Shown in pieces: positions 7,885 to 15,365 of a DNA stretch of 64,000 nucleotides. A program made the translations under genes and the position numbers. The notes under the pieces are model-generated. The model was not told the DNA's origin and ran no database searches. It worked only from the letters and a program-made list of their open reading frames with translations. Position 1 is the stretch's first letter; every line of letters starts with the position of its first letter. Source of the DNA: Tianweitania populi (GTDB lineage Bacteria; Pseudomonadota; Alphaproteobacteria; Rhizobiales; Rhizobiaceae); assembly GCF_014652875.1 (NCBI RefSeq), contig NZ_BMZQ01000002.1, forward strand, positions 1,399,427 to 1,463,426, read 5' to 3'.

Positions 7885-8676
7885 TCAGGCAGCCGCTTTT
7901 TGCTGGTCGAAAAACAGCGCCTGGCTGATCAAGGCCTTCACCATGTCCGGGTTGAACGGCTTGGTCACGAGGAAGGCAGGCTCAGGACGCTCGCCGGTCA
8001 GCAGGCGCTCAGGGAAGGCGGTGATGAAGATCACCGGCACGGCGCGGTCGGCCAAGATTTCGTTGACCGCATCGATGCCCGAGCTGCCATCAGCAAGCTG
8101 AATGTCAGCCAAAATCATCTTTGGCTGGGTACGATGGAACAGTTCGGTGGCTTCCGAATGGGTGCGCGCAACGCCGACCACGCGATGGCCGAGGCTTTCC
8201 ACCATTTCTTCGATGTCCATGGCGATCAGCGGCTCGTCCTCGATCACCATGATCTCGGTGGCAACCTGACGCGAGATTTCGTTGCTGGCTTCCGTGAGAA
8301 GGTCGCCGAACTCAGCGGTCGGAACGTCCAGGATTTCGGCAGCTTCGGCGTCGGTGAAACCTTCAACGGCCACGAGCAGGAAAGCCTGGCGGGGAAGCGG
8401 TGCCAAAGCGGAGAGGTTCGCGACCGCGCTTCTTTCCCAGGCAGAGGCCGGGGATTCTTCGGGAACGCGTACGGCGATCGAGGTGAAAAGCTTGGCGAAG
8501 ATCTTGTAAAGCGCGATCTTGTCGCTGCTCGCCTTCGGAAAAATGCTGACATCCGCGATAATCGCTTCGAGCATTGCGGCAACGAGCGCGTCACCGCTGG
8601 TCTGAGAACCGGACACTGCCCGCGAAAAGCGCCGCAGATACGGCAGGTGCGGAGCAATCGACGAGGAAAGGCTCAT
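7885..8676 (-). CDS. phyR: general stress response anti-anti-sigma regulator PhyR
   Basis: Master switch of the alphaproteobacterial general stress response. When phosphorylated, its sigma-like domain binds NepR and frees EcfG. The 263-residue protein (ATG 8676; the frame extends upstream without support) has an ECF sigma-like half (about 1-135, including DVPTAEFGDLLTEA) and a receiver half (about 140-263) with E146/D147/E148, phosphoacceptor D191 (ILADIQLADG), T219 and K239 (TKPF). It is divergent from nepR-ecfG, the classic arrangement. Confidence 0.97.
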   Translation of the reverse strand: MSLSSSIAPHLPYLRRFSRAVSGSQTSGDALVAAMLEAIIADVSIFPKASSDKIALYKIFAKLFTSIAVRVPEESPASAWERSAVANLSALAPLPRQAFLLVAVEGFTDAEAAEILDVPTAEFGDLLTEASNEISRQVATEIMVIEDEPLIAMDIEEMVESLGHRVVGVARTHSEATELFHRTQPKMILADIQLADGSSGIDAVNEILADRAVPVIFITAFPERLLTGERPEPAFLVTKPFNPDMVKALISQALFFDQQKAAA

Positions 8677-8731
8677 TCTGTGATTATCCCTGGAATAAGA
8701 AGTCGTGCCCATTAAAGTGGGTCGAGGCTAT

Positions 8732-8756
8732 AACATCGTCCATGGAAAAAAGTTCC
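8732..8756 (-). promoter_or_regulatory. EcfG-type promoter for phyR
   Basis: On the minus strand GGAAC (8756-8752), 16 bp, TGTT (8735-8732), with phyR starting 55 bp beyond. One -10 base differs from CGTT. It implies positive autoregulation of phyR. Confidence 0.7.
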
Positions 8757-8763
8757 GCGTCGA

Positions 8764-8788
8764 GGAACATTTTTGCCATAAGCCCGTT
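8764..8788 (+). promoter_or_regulatory. EcfG-type promoter for nepR-ecfG
   Basis: GGAAC (8764-8768), 16 bp, CGTT (8785-8788): exact consensus. It lies only 7 bp from the phyR promoter, back to back, so the two stress operons share one control region. Confidence 0.88.
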
Positions 8789-8881
8789 TAGAGCCGCTTG
8801 CGTGTGCCCGGATTAGACCGGGCTGTCTACAAGCGCAGGGGCTGCACACCTTACCTATCGATTTTAGAAGGCGGTTTTGGA

Positions 8882-9079
8882 ATGAGCGACGAGGAAAATA
8901 CCGGGCAGCACGAAGCTGCGCGGCAGGGTGGGCATCTTGATCCGCTTGGAACCAATACCGAAATAGGACGGAAGCTGAAGCAGTTCTACGACGGGATCAT
9001 TTCCGATCAGGTCCCTGATCGTTTCATGGATCTGTTGAGCAAGCTGGAAGCAGCGGATTCCGGTCGGAAAAAGGACTGA
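8882..9079 (+). CDS. nepR: anti-sigma factor NepR
   Basis: Small protein that sequesters EcfG and is itself captured by phosphorylated PhyR. ATG 8882 gives 65 residues, the usual NepR size; the longer frame to 8798 overlaps the promoter. The conserved core is EIGRKLKQFYDGIISDQVPD followed by RFMDLLSKLE, which forms the two helices that clamp sigma or PhyR. The stop is 2 bp before ecfG. Confidence 0.95.
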   Translation: MSDEENTGQHEAARQGGHLDPLGTNTEIGRKLKQFYDGIISDQVPDRFMDLLSKLEAADSGRKKD

Positions 9080-9081
9080 CG

Positions 9082-9633
9082 ATGTCGGACAGCCTGCAGT
9101 TCAAGCAAGACTTGCTTGGCGCGATTCCCAGCCTGCGTGCGTTCGGCGTTTCGCTGACGCAAAATTCCGACAAGGCCGACGATCTTGTTCAGGAAACGCT
9201 GGTCAAGGCGTGGGACAAGCAGTCGAGCTTCCAGCCCGGTACAAATCTCAAGGCCTGGTTGTTCACCATCCTTCGCAACGAGTTCTATTCGCAGATGCGC
9301 AAGCGCGGCCGCGAAGTGCAGGACAGCGATGGCGCGATGACGGCCCGGCTAGCCATCCATCCTTCCCAGCACGGCTCGCTCGACCTGGAAGATTTCCGCA
9401 CCGCCCTCGAGAAGTTGCCCGAGGACCAGCGCGAAGCCATCATCTTGATCGGCGCATCGGGCTTTTCCTATGAGGAAGCTGCCGAAATCTGCAATTGCGC
9501 GGTCGGCACCATCAAGAGCCGCGTCAGCCGTGCCCGCACCCGTTTGCAGGACATCCTGAAGGTGTCGGGCGAGGCGGATTACGGCCCGGACGCCATTGCT
9601 GCCCATGTGATGGGATCAGGCGCCGGCGTCTAA
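9082..9633 (+). CDS. ecfG: general stress ECF sigma factor EcfG
   Basis: RNA polymerase sigma factor of the EcfG group that reads GGAAC-N16/17-CGTT promoters. The 183 residues hold region 2 (about 10-78: KADDLVQETLVKAW, FTILRNEFYSQMRK) and region 4 (about 105-158: LPEDQREAIILIGASGFSYEE then CAVGTIKSRVSRAR). It follows nepR by 2 bp, so sigma and anti-sigma are made together. Called RpoE2 or SigT in other species. Confidence 0.96.
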   Translation: MSDSLQFKQDLLGAIPSLRAFGVSLTQNSDKADDLVQETLVKAWDKQSSFQPGTNLKAWLFTILRNEFYSQMRKRGREVQDSDGAMTARLAIHPSQHGSLDLEDFRTALEKLPEDQREAIILIGASGFSYEEAAEICNCAVGTIKSRVSRARTRLQDILKVSGEADYGPDAIAAHVMGSGAGV

Positions 9634-9643
9634 CCTTTCGACG

Positions 9644-9667
9644 ACAGGCGCGGTTAGCCGCGCCTGT
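9644..9667. terminator. convergent terminator between ecfG and the receiver gene
   Basis: ACAGGCGCGG (9644-9653) pairs with CCGCGCCTGT (9658-9667) around TTAG, which includes the stop of the minus-strand gene. It sits between two convergent stress genes. Confidence 0.65.
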
Positions 9668-10037
9668 TCCCCAGTGCGGCCTGCATGGCGGATACGAGGT
9701 GGTGGCTGGCATAAGGCTTCGTCACCACCGGTACATCGGGAAAAGCGCGAAACGTGTCTTCGTGCCGCGACAGGCCGGTCGCGAAGATAAACGGCAGGCC
9801 CCGGCTTTGCAGCCGTTCCGCCAGGGGCAGGGTGACGCCATCGCCGATCATGACATCCACGATGGCGATGTCGAAGCGGTGTTCATCCAAGACGGCATCA
9901 TCGATTTCGGCGAGATCGCGAAAGGTTATAACCTCCGCGCACCCTTCGTCGTGGCAGATTTGCTCAACATCCAGCGCTATCAGAAATTCATCTTCGAGCA
10001 ACATAACCCGAAGCCCTTCAAGGGCCCGATCTGCCAA
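9654..10037 (-). CDS. single-domain response regulator (receiver only)
   Basis: A stand-alone receiver of 127 residues with acidic residues in LLEDEF, phosphoacceptor in IAIVDVMIGDG and the conserved lysine in VTKPY. The start is TTG 10037: the preceding codon is a stop, and GGAGAAT lies 6-12 bp upstream. There is no output domain, so it probably acts as a phosphate relay or sink. Its position beside ecfG suggests a role in tuning PhyR phosphorylation, as receiver proteins do in other alphaproteobacteria. No EcfG promoter was seen upstream. Confidence 0.85.
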   Translation of the reverse strand: MADRALEGLRVMLLEDEFLIALDVEQICHDEGCAEVITFRDLAEIDDAVLDEHRFDIAIVDVMIGDGVTLPLAERLQSRGLPFIFATGLSRHEDTFRAFPDVPVVTKPYASHHLVSAMQAALGNRRG

Positions 10038-10130
10038 TCACGTATTCTCCAACCCGGTTCGTCTGCTGCATTGCCGCAAATGCAGGTGCTGTCATTTAAA
10101 TAAGACATGTTGCGGACAAGGTAGAGGCCG

Positions 10131-11246
10131 TCAAGATGCGCGGTTTTCCGACCTTGAAGCAGCGTTATCCGCAGCAACGCCGGGGATCAGGTTCCACACC
10201 ACGGCATAAAGGATCAGCAAAAAAGGTATGGCGATAAATCCGCCGATCGGTCCCCAAAGCCAGATCCAGAACGCCAGCGCGATCAGCACTGCGAACGGAT
10301 TGAGCGTCATGGCTCGACCGATCACCATCGGCGTCACGAATTGCGCTTCGGTGAGGTGGATGGCGAGATAGATGATGACGGGCAGCAGGCTTCCCATCAG
10401 CGTGTCGAATTCCGCCAAACCAACGGCAAACAGGATCACCGCGGTCAGCGCCGGGCCAAGGTAGGGCACGAAGTTGAAGATCGTGGCGATCGCGCCCCAC
10501 AGCATGGGTGAGGGGACACCGAGCGCCCACATCGCGATGACCACGGCCGCACCATGGGCGATGTTGATCAGGGCGATCGACAGGAGATAGCGCGAAACCA
10601 GTCGCTCAATATCGCGGAAGATATGGGCGACGCGCCAGCGCAAACGGCGACGGATGCACAGCTTCAGGATCGCCGCGCGGGTCTCGTGCCTCGTGGCGAT
10701 AAAGAAATACAGGCTGGCGAAGAACAGCAGGATCTGCGCGATCAACCCCGGCGCCAGGGTCGCGAGGCTGGCAACCGCGGAATCATCGTCCACTGATACC
10801 GGAAGGCTTTCACCCCCGCCGGTCACTGAGCGCAGTTGTTCGCGCATGGTGCGTATCGTTTCGATGGGGGCCTGGAACTCCGTCAAGCGCAGCCGCAGAT
10901 CAGTAAGGATGGTCGGGATGCGCTCGATCCAGAACGACAGGGGTGCTGCGACCGCAAAGACCAGCACGCTCAGCAGCGCTAGAAAGATCAGAACAACGAT
11001 GGCGCCCGTCAGGCTTGCGGAAACCGCATAGCGCTCGACGCGGGTGGCCACGGGACCCAGCATCAGCCCGATGGTCACGCCGAGAAAGATGGGCGACAGG
11101 ATGAACTTGCCCGCATAAAGCGCGGTGATCACCGCCAGGATACCGACAAGGATCGTCGCCACCTGCGCGGAACGGGCAATCACGATCTCGATGTTGGATC
11201 GCGGGGGAAGCCGGACGATCGCTGCGCGCTTGGTAGTCCGGTTCAT
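10131..11246 (-). CDS. AI-2E family transporter (PerM/UPF0118), stress-promoter driven
   Basis: A 371-residue inner-membrane protein of the AI-2E_transport family with paired N-terminal hydrophobic segments, a central soluble part (about 110-170) and a C-terminal bundle including FNFVPYLGPALTAVILFAVG and VTPMVIGRAMTLNPFAVLIA. Most members are exporters or proton-coupled antiporters of unknown substrate. The ATG at 11246 is about 34 bp from a perfect EcfG promoter that is back to back with the one for the YqjD-like gene. Confidence 0.88.
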   Translation of the reverse strand: MNRTTKRAAIVRLPPRSNIEIVIARSAQVATILVGILAVITALYAGKFILSPIFLGVTIGLMLGPVATRVERYAVSASLTGAIVVLIFLALLSVLVFAVAAPLSFWIERIPTILTDLRLRLTEFQAPIETIRTMREQLRSVTGGGESLPVSVDDDSAVASLATLAPGLIAQILLFFASLYFFIATRHETRAAILKLCIRRRLRWRVAHIFRDIERLVSRYLLSIALINIAHGAAVVIAMWALGVPSPMLWGAIATIFNFVPYLGPALTAVILFAVGLAEFDTLMGSLLPVIIYLAIHLTEAQFVTPMVIGRAMTLNPFAVLIALAFWIWLWGPIGGFIAIPFLLILYAVVWNLIPGVAADNAASRSENRAS

Positions 11247-11279
11247 CCTGATGCTTTACCTGTTCTTAGCGAGCCCCCA

Positions 11280-11304
11280 AACGTAGAGCCTCATTGATGG
11301 TTCC
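11280..11304 (-). promoter_or_regulatory. EcfG-type promoter for the AI-2E transporter
   Basis: GGAAC (11304-11300), 16 bp, CGTT (11283-11280) on the minus strand: exact consensus. Confidence 0.85.
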
Positions 11305-11309
11305 TGAGG

Positions 11310-11334
11310 GGAACATAGCTGCTTGCGTTGCGTT
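11310..11334 (+). promoter_or_regulatory. EcfG-type promoter for the YqjD/YqjE-like pair
   Basis: GGAAC (11310-11314), 16 bp, CGTT (11331-11334): exact consensus, 5 bp from the divergent promoter. The first gene starts at 11365. Confidence 0.87.
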
Positions 11335-11364
11335 ATAGCAGCGTTGATGGAACAGGAGTCATTC

Positions 11365-11670
11365 ATGGCCAACTCGCCGAACACCGAATCGCAGAACAAA
11401 GAGAATGCCGACCGCACGCCGCAGGATCTCGAAGCCGAGATTTCCCGCCTGCGTAGCGACCTGGCAAACTTGACCAAGCAGATCGGCGCTGCTGGCACGC
11501 AGTCCTTCGACACCGCTAAGGCTGTTGCGCAGCAGAGCGTCGATCGTCTCCGCACCAACGCTCAGGATCTCGAAGAGCAGGTCGTTGCCCGCGTTCAGGA
11601 AAAGCCGCTCACCGCGCTCGCCGTTGCGGCAGCCGTCGGCTACTTCTTTGCGCTGATCAACCGTCGGTAA
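11365..11670 (+). CDS. DUF883-like (YqjD/ElaB-type) membrane-anchored protein
   Basis: A 101-residue protein with a charged coiled-coil body (ADRTPQDLEAEISRLRSDLA and on to about residue 85) and a C-terminal hydrophobic anchor (LTALAVAAAVGYFFALI) ending in RR. This is the layout of YqjD/ElaB proteins, which tether to the inner membrane and in E. coli associate with ribosomes in stationary phase. ATG 11365 has AGGAG at 11354-11358; an earlier ATG at 11347 is possible. It has an EcfG promoter and is followed by the YqjE-like gene. Confidence 0.82.
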   Translation: MANSPNTESQNKENADRTPQDLEAEISRLRSDLANLTKQIGAAGTQSFDTAKAVAQQSVDRLRTNAQDLEEQVVARVQEKPLTALAVAAAVGYFFALINRR

Positions 11671-11675
11671 GTCTG

Positions 11676-12128
11676 GTGATCGGACCGCTCATCGCGGCCT
11701 TCGCCACCGGCGAGATCGGGCTGACCGTCGAGCGCACGAAGCGCGCAGTGCTTGCCTATGTGGTGGCACTGCTATTCGTGCTGCTTGGGGTCAGCTTTCT
11801 GCTGGTTGCCGGTTACATTCAGCTTGCACGCATGTTCGGGCCCCTGGTTGCCGCGCTGGGGCTTGGCATCGGTTTTGTCGTGATCGGCGGTATCGTGTTG
11901 GTCGTTCATCAGTCGCGTGCCCGTACAGAACAGCGCCGGGTGGCTGAGAAGCGTAAGACTGATTTGGTCAGCCTCGGCGCGACCGCCGCCATCGCTGCTT
12001 TGCCGAACATGATGCGCGGACGTCGCGGTCGCGCGACAGGCGCGGCTGCAGCCGTCACGCCACTGGTTCTCGGTGTCGCCTACGCGCTTTATCAAAGGCG
12101 CCGCAACGCCGACGATCCGGGCGCCTGA
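11676..12128 (+). CDS. YqjE-like membrane protein (phage holin 3_6 superfamily)
   Basis: A 150-residue membrane protein with two adjacent hydrophobic helices (about 24-78), a basic cytoplasmic stretch and a third hydrophobic segment near the end. It starts with GTG 11676, 5 bp after the DUF883-like gene. The pair matches the yqjD-yqjE order known in enterobacteria, where YqjE belongs to PF07332. It should share the EcfG promoter. A terminator follows at 12142-12164. Confidence 0.75.
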   Translation: MIGPLIAAFATGEIGLTVERTKRAVLAYVVALLFVLLGVSFLLVAGYIQLARMFGPLVAALGLGIGFVVIGGIVLVVHQSRARTEQRRVAEKRKTDLVSLGATAAIAALPNMMRGRRGRATGAAAAVTPLVLGVAYALYQRRRNADDPGA

Positions 12129-12141
12129 TCCAGCGCTCAAA

Positions 12142-12164
12142 GACCGCGCAGTCTTTGCGCGGTC
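12142..12164 (+). terminator. terminator after the YqjE-like gene
   Basis: GACCGCGC (12142-12149) and GCGCGGTC (12157-12164) with a 7-nt loop, followed by ACTCTTTC. Confidence 0.65.
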
Positions 12165-12193
12165 ACTCTTTCGCGTAAGTCGATGTTCAAACC

Positions 12194-12220
12194 ATATCAG
12201 CGTGAACTCCGCGCTGATAT
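12194..12220 (-). terminator. hairpin downstream of the HWE kinase gene
   Basis: ATATCAGCG (12194-12202) pairs with CGCTGATAT (12212-12220), 10 bp beyond the kinase stop on the minus strand. The T run is weak, so this is a probable rather than certain terminator. Confidence 0.5.
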
Positions 12221-12229
12221 TCGCCACTG

Positions 12230-13753
12230 TTATTCCAGTGGCAGCGAAATCTCGGCTTGTACGCCTTCCGGCTCAAAGCGATGATCGACCTTCGCGCCAA
12301 GCACCTTGTCCAGACTACGCTTGATCAGGATAGAGCCGAACCCTGAACGCGATGGCCTGCTGACGGCAGGACCGTCATGCTCTTCCCACAACAGCGATAC
12401 GCGCGGATGTTCGCGGTCGCCATCCAGGCGCCAGGTCAGGTCAACCCGTCCCGTGCTGACCGAAAGCGCGCCGTGCTTCAGCGCATTGCTGCCGAGTTCA
12501 TGCAGGATCAGTCCCATACCCAAGGCCTGATCCGGTGAAAGCGAGATGGCCGGACCGGTCGCATTGATGCGCGGGTCAGCCTTGTCCGTGAACGGCATTG
12601 CCTGCAAGCGAACCACTTCGGCGAGATCAATGCCGCCCCATTCCATGTCCGACAAAAGCCCGTGCGCCAGACCGAGCGCCTGAAGCCTGCCGGTAAAGGC
12701 TGCCAAGAATTCGCGAGGCTCGCGTGCATGTCGAACAGTTTGGGTCGCGAGGGCCTGCACGGTCGCCAGCGTGTTCTTCACGCGGTGGTTGATTTCGCGC
12801 AGCAGCAGGCGCTGGCGTTCCTGTGAGGTCTTGGTTGTGGTGATGTCGAAGTTGACGCCGAAAACCAGCGTGGGCGTTCCCTTCGCATCGCGATCCAGCA
12901 CCCGCCCGCGGGTTCCCAACCAACGCTCCGGCTGGCTTCTGCCGACCCGATATTCGCCGGCATACTCACCATTCGTTTCCAGAGCCTGGCGCAACTGAAG
13001 CATCGACTGCCGTCGGTCGCGCCGATCGATTGCCCGAAACAGGTCACTTGCGCGAAGGCTGCTGGTGATCGGAAGACCGAGCATTTGCGGAAGCAGATCG
13101 TCGCATTCGATCCTGTTGGTACGCAGGTCCCAGACCCAGCTTGCGATCGACGCCGCTTCCAGCGCCAGCGTGTGCCGCTTCTTTTCCCGAATTAACGCAG
13201 TTCGCGCTATGTCTCCCCGCCGCGCGCTGTCTTTAAGATGCAGCAAGGACGAGACCAGGGTGGCCATGCTTTCCAGTTGTGAAAGCTGGGCTGGTCGCGG
13301 CTGTTCGCGCGGCTCGGTGTCGAGAACGCAAAGCGAGCCGACCTTTTCCCCGGCAACGGTCAAGGGAACACCGGCATAGAACCGGATGTGAAGAGGGCCC
13401 GTTACCAGCTCGTTCTCTGTGAACCGGCTGTCATCAGCGGCGTTCGGAACAAGGAAAGGGGCGTTGCCGGCTTCCGCGATCGTGTGGGCGCAAAAGGAGA
13501 TGTGGGATGGCGTACCGTCCAGTTCCGTTCCGACCTTGGATCGAAATTCCTGCCTTTCACGGCCAAGCAGCGTCACCAGCGCAACCGGCGTCTGCATGAT
13601 CTGCGACGCCAAAGCCGTAATCGCATCGAAATCCGCATCGCTGCCGCTCAACGCGATATCGAGGGACCTTAAGGCTTCATTGCGTGAGTCACTTTCCAAC
13701 ACGTCACGAACGTGTTGCGGGAGGATGCCACGCTGGTCTTCGGCTACCGTCAA
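12230..13753 (-). CDS. GAF-PAS sensor histidine kinase, HWE family
   Basis: A 507-residue soluble kinase with no membrane segment. A GAF domain covers about 30-172 and a PAS domain about 195-310 (WVWDLRTNRIE to FGVNFDITT). The HWE-type dimerisation region follows, with phosphoacceptor H323 in LREINHRVKNTLATVQALA, and then the ATPase (LILHELGSNALKHGALS, SGFGSILI). Kinases of the HWE/HisKA_2 group are the usual partners of PhyR. Its place 3.6 kb from phyR, inside the stress gene group, makes it a plausible cytoplasmic PhyR kinase; this is inference. Confidence 0.88.
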   Translation of the reverse strand: MTVAEDQRGILPQHVRDVLESDSRNEALRSLDIALSGSDADFDAITALASQIMQTPVALVTLLGRERQEFRSKVGTELDGTPSHISFCAHTIAEAGNAPFLVPNAADDSRFTENELVTGPLHIRFYAGVPLTVAGEKVGSLCVLDTEPREQPRPAQLSQLESMATLVSSLLHLKDSARRGDIARTALIREKKRHTLALEAASIASWVWDLRTNRIECDDLLPQMLGLPITSSLRASDLFRAIDRRDRRQSMLQLRQALETNGEYAGEYRVGRSQPERWLGTRGRVLDRDAKGTPTLVFGVNFDITTTKTSQERQRLLLREINHRVKNTLATVQALATQTVRHAREPREFLAAFTGRLQALGLAHGLLSDMEWGGIDLAEVVRLQAMPFTDKADPRINATGPAISLSPDQALGMGLILHELGSNALKHGALSVSTGRVDLTWRLDGDREHPRVSLLWEEHDGPAVSRPSRSGFGSILIKRSLDKVLGAKVDHRFEPEGVQAEISLPLE

Positions 13754-13865
13754 ATTGCGATCGTTCTACCTGGACTCCCCGCCATAGCTAGGAACAAGGA
13801 TGGCCTTGAAAAGGGTTTAAAACGCATTTTGGGCGATCCCGCCGGATGGCCTTACGGCAGCAGGC

Positions 13866-13890
13866 GGAACAAAGCGGGGATCACCGCATT
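13866..13890 (+). promoter_or_regulatory. possible EcfG-like promoter
   Basis: GGAAC (13866-13870), 16 bp, CATT (13887-13890). One -10 base is off consensus. It lies 40 bp before the small membrane protein gene at 13931. Confidence 0.4.
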
Positions 13891-13930
13891 GCGGGGATGT
13901 TCAATTTAGCAATTATGGTGGGAGACCGAC

Positions 13931-14170
13931 ATGGATAGGCAGCAGAATACCGGTAGGCCGGTGGTGGACAAGAAAGTGTCGACCGACAAGGCACGGCAGG
14001 GAAAAGCTGGCCGGCCAGTGCTCGTCGTGTTGATCGCCGCCTTAGTTCTGGCAGCAATCGCCTGGTTTGCAGCCGAAATGTTCGGCCAGTCGATCGATCC
14101 GCAGCCGGACAATGCACCAGCGCCGTCGACTCAGACCGAACCGGCAGGGAACAGCGGCGTCAACAACTGA
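13931..14170 (+). CDS. small single-pass membrane protein
   Basis: A 79-residue protein: a basic N-terminal segment (about 1-27), one hydrophobic helix (about 28-50, LVVLIAALVLAAIAWFAAEM) and an acidic, proline-rich periplasmic tail. ATG 13931 has GGGAG about 6 bp upstream. I do not recognise the family. Its stress-like promoter and its setting suggest an envelope role in the general stress response. Confidence 0.7.
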   Translation: MDRQQNTGRPVVDKKVSTDKARQGKAGRPVLVVLIAALVLAAIAWFAAEMFGQSIDPQPDNAPAPSTQTEPAGNSGVNN

Positions 14171-14196
14171 TCGGCCGCCTTTTCGCTACGTTTAAA

Positions 14197-14221
14197 GACG
14201 CCCGCTCATTCAGCGGGCGTC
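14197..14221. terminator. convergent terminator
   Basis: GACGCCCGCT (14197-14206) pairs with AGCGGGCGTC (14212-14221) and overlaps the stop of the lipid-kinase gene. A short T run lies on the minus-strand side. Confidence 0.6.
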
Positions 14222-15108
14222 AGCACTTTCAGCGCACCGGGATGGATCTTGATCACCGTCTCGCGCGCCAGATCGCCTGACTCGCCGTCCATCACACAAC
14301 GATAGGGTTTGCGCCGTCGGCCCCGTACGGTCAGCGTCAGCGCCTTCGTTTCATGAATTTCGACCTTGGCATTGTTCTTCCAGCGCCCGACGGCGAGATT
14401 GAACAGGAAGCTGACGATCTCGCGCGAGGTCTGCGCCGTGGTCAGATAAACGCCAAGCACTCCCTCATCGAGCCGGTCGGCGTAGGGTAGATGGCCTTCT
14501 CCAAACAGATTGTTGGTGACGCCAATCCCCGTTGTGCGGGCGATGATCTCGGACTGATCGGTCTTGATCGTGATGTTGACGCGCGGCGGCTGGAAAACGG
14601 TCAGGAAGGCTGCGCGCAGCGACGCGCGCATCTTACCGACACGCGACGCATATTCCATCTTGTCTCTGAGATCGACGAGCTTGGCGTGAAGACCGAGCGA
14701 GAATTGGTGCACGAACGGCTTGCCGTTGGCCGAGGCAATGTCGACAGCTTTGACCTGACCCGTGGCGAAGGCGGTCATCGCCGCATCGAGCCCGAGCGGG
14801 ATCTTCAAACTGCGCGCGAACAGGTTCATGGTTCCAGCAGGCAGCACCGCCAGGGCCGTGTCGCTGTTCATCAGGCAGGTTGCGGCTGCCGAGATCGTTC
14901 CGTCGCCGCCGCCCGCGATCACGACATCCGCAGCGCCGTCCTTTGAAGCCTTCTCTAGGGCTGAAACAAGCTCCTTACCGGAGACGATTTCCACCTCCAA
15001 CGTGTGCCCCGCTTTTTCCAGCGTGGCGCGGCTTCGCTCGGCAAAGGCATCGAGATCGGTGGTGCGCAGCGTGCCCCCGTCACGATTGAGAACTGCAAGA
15101 AAATGCAT
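14206..15108 (-). CDS. diacylglycerol/lipid kinase family protein
   Basis: A 300-residue DAGK-catalytic-domain protein, related to YegS and bacterial lipid kinases. The nucleotide-binding motif GGGDGT is at 66-71, followed by LAVLPAGTMNLFARSLKIP, which is diagnostic of the family. The C-terminal beta-sandwich (about 130-300) has the conserved asparagine-rich stretch GIGVTNNLFGEG. It should phosphorylate a lipid or lipid-like alcohol with ATP; the substrate is not evident. It is transcribed toward the small membrane protein gene. Confidence 0.87.
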   Translation of the reverse strand: MHFLAVLNRDGGTLRTTDLDAFAERSRATLEKAGHTLEVEIVSGKELVSALEKASKDGAADVVIAGGGDGTISAAATCLMNSDTALAVLPAGTMNLFARSLKIPLGLDAAMTAFATGQVKAVDIASANGKPFVHQFSLGLHAKLVDLRDKMEYASRVGKMRASLRAAFLTVFQPPRVNITIKTDQSEIIARTTGIGVTNNLFGEGHLPYADRLDEGVLGVYLTTAQTSREIVSFLFNLAVGRWKNNAKVEIHETKALTLTVRGRRRKPYRCVMDGESGDLARETVIKIHPGALKVLTPAE

Positions 15109-15254
15109 CGCCTCGACGTCCTTCTGGTCTGGTGCCGGCCGCCGGACGCGGAGACCTTCACAGAGATAGACAATTCAATCGTGGTTGAAGAGTGGGCACA
15201 CAGAAATTCTATTCGCGGACAAACTTCCGTGTTCCCGAACGAGCCGAACTGGCC

Positions 15255-15279
15255 GGAACGATTTCCGTGACACGCCGTT
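15255..15279 (+). promoter_or_regulatory. EcfG-type promoter for the PRC-barrel gene
   Basis: GGAAC (15255-15259), 16 bp, CGTT (15276-15279): exact consensus. A second, weaker copy follows (GGAAC 15288-15292, 17 bp, GGTT 15310-15313), giving possible tandem stress promoters ahead of ATG 15366. Confidence 0.8.
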
Positions 15280-15365
15280 TGCTCATCGGAACGGCCGCAT
15301 CGGATATCCGGTTTAATGGATAATCGCGGTTTGGTCCCTCAAAACACGAACAAGGAGAGCTTACT

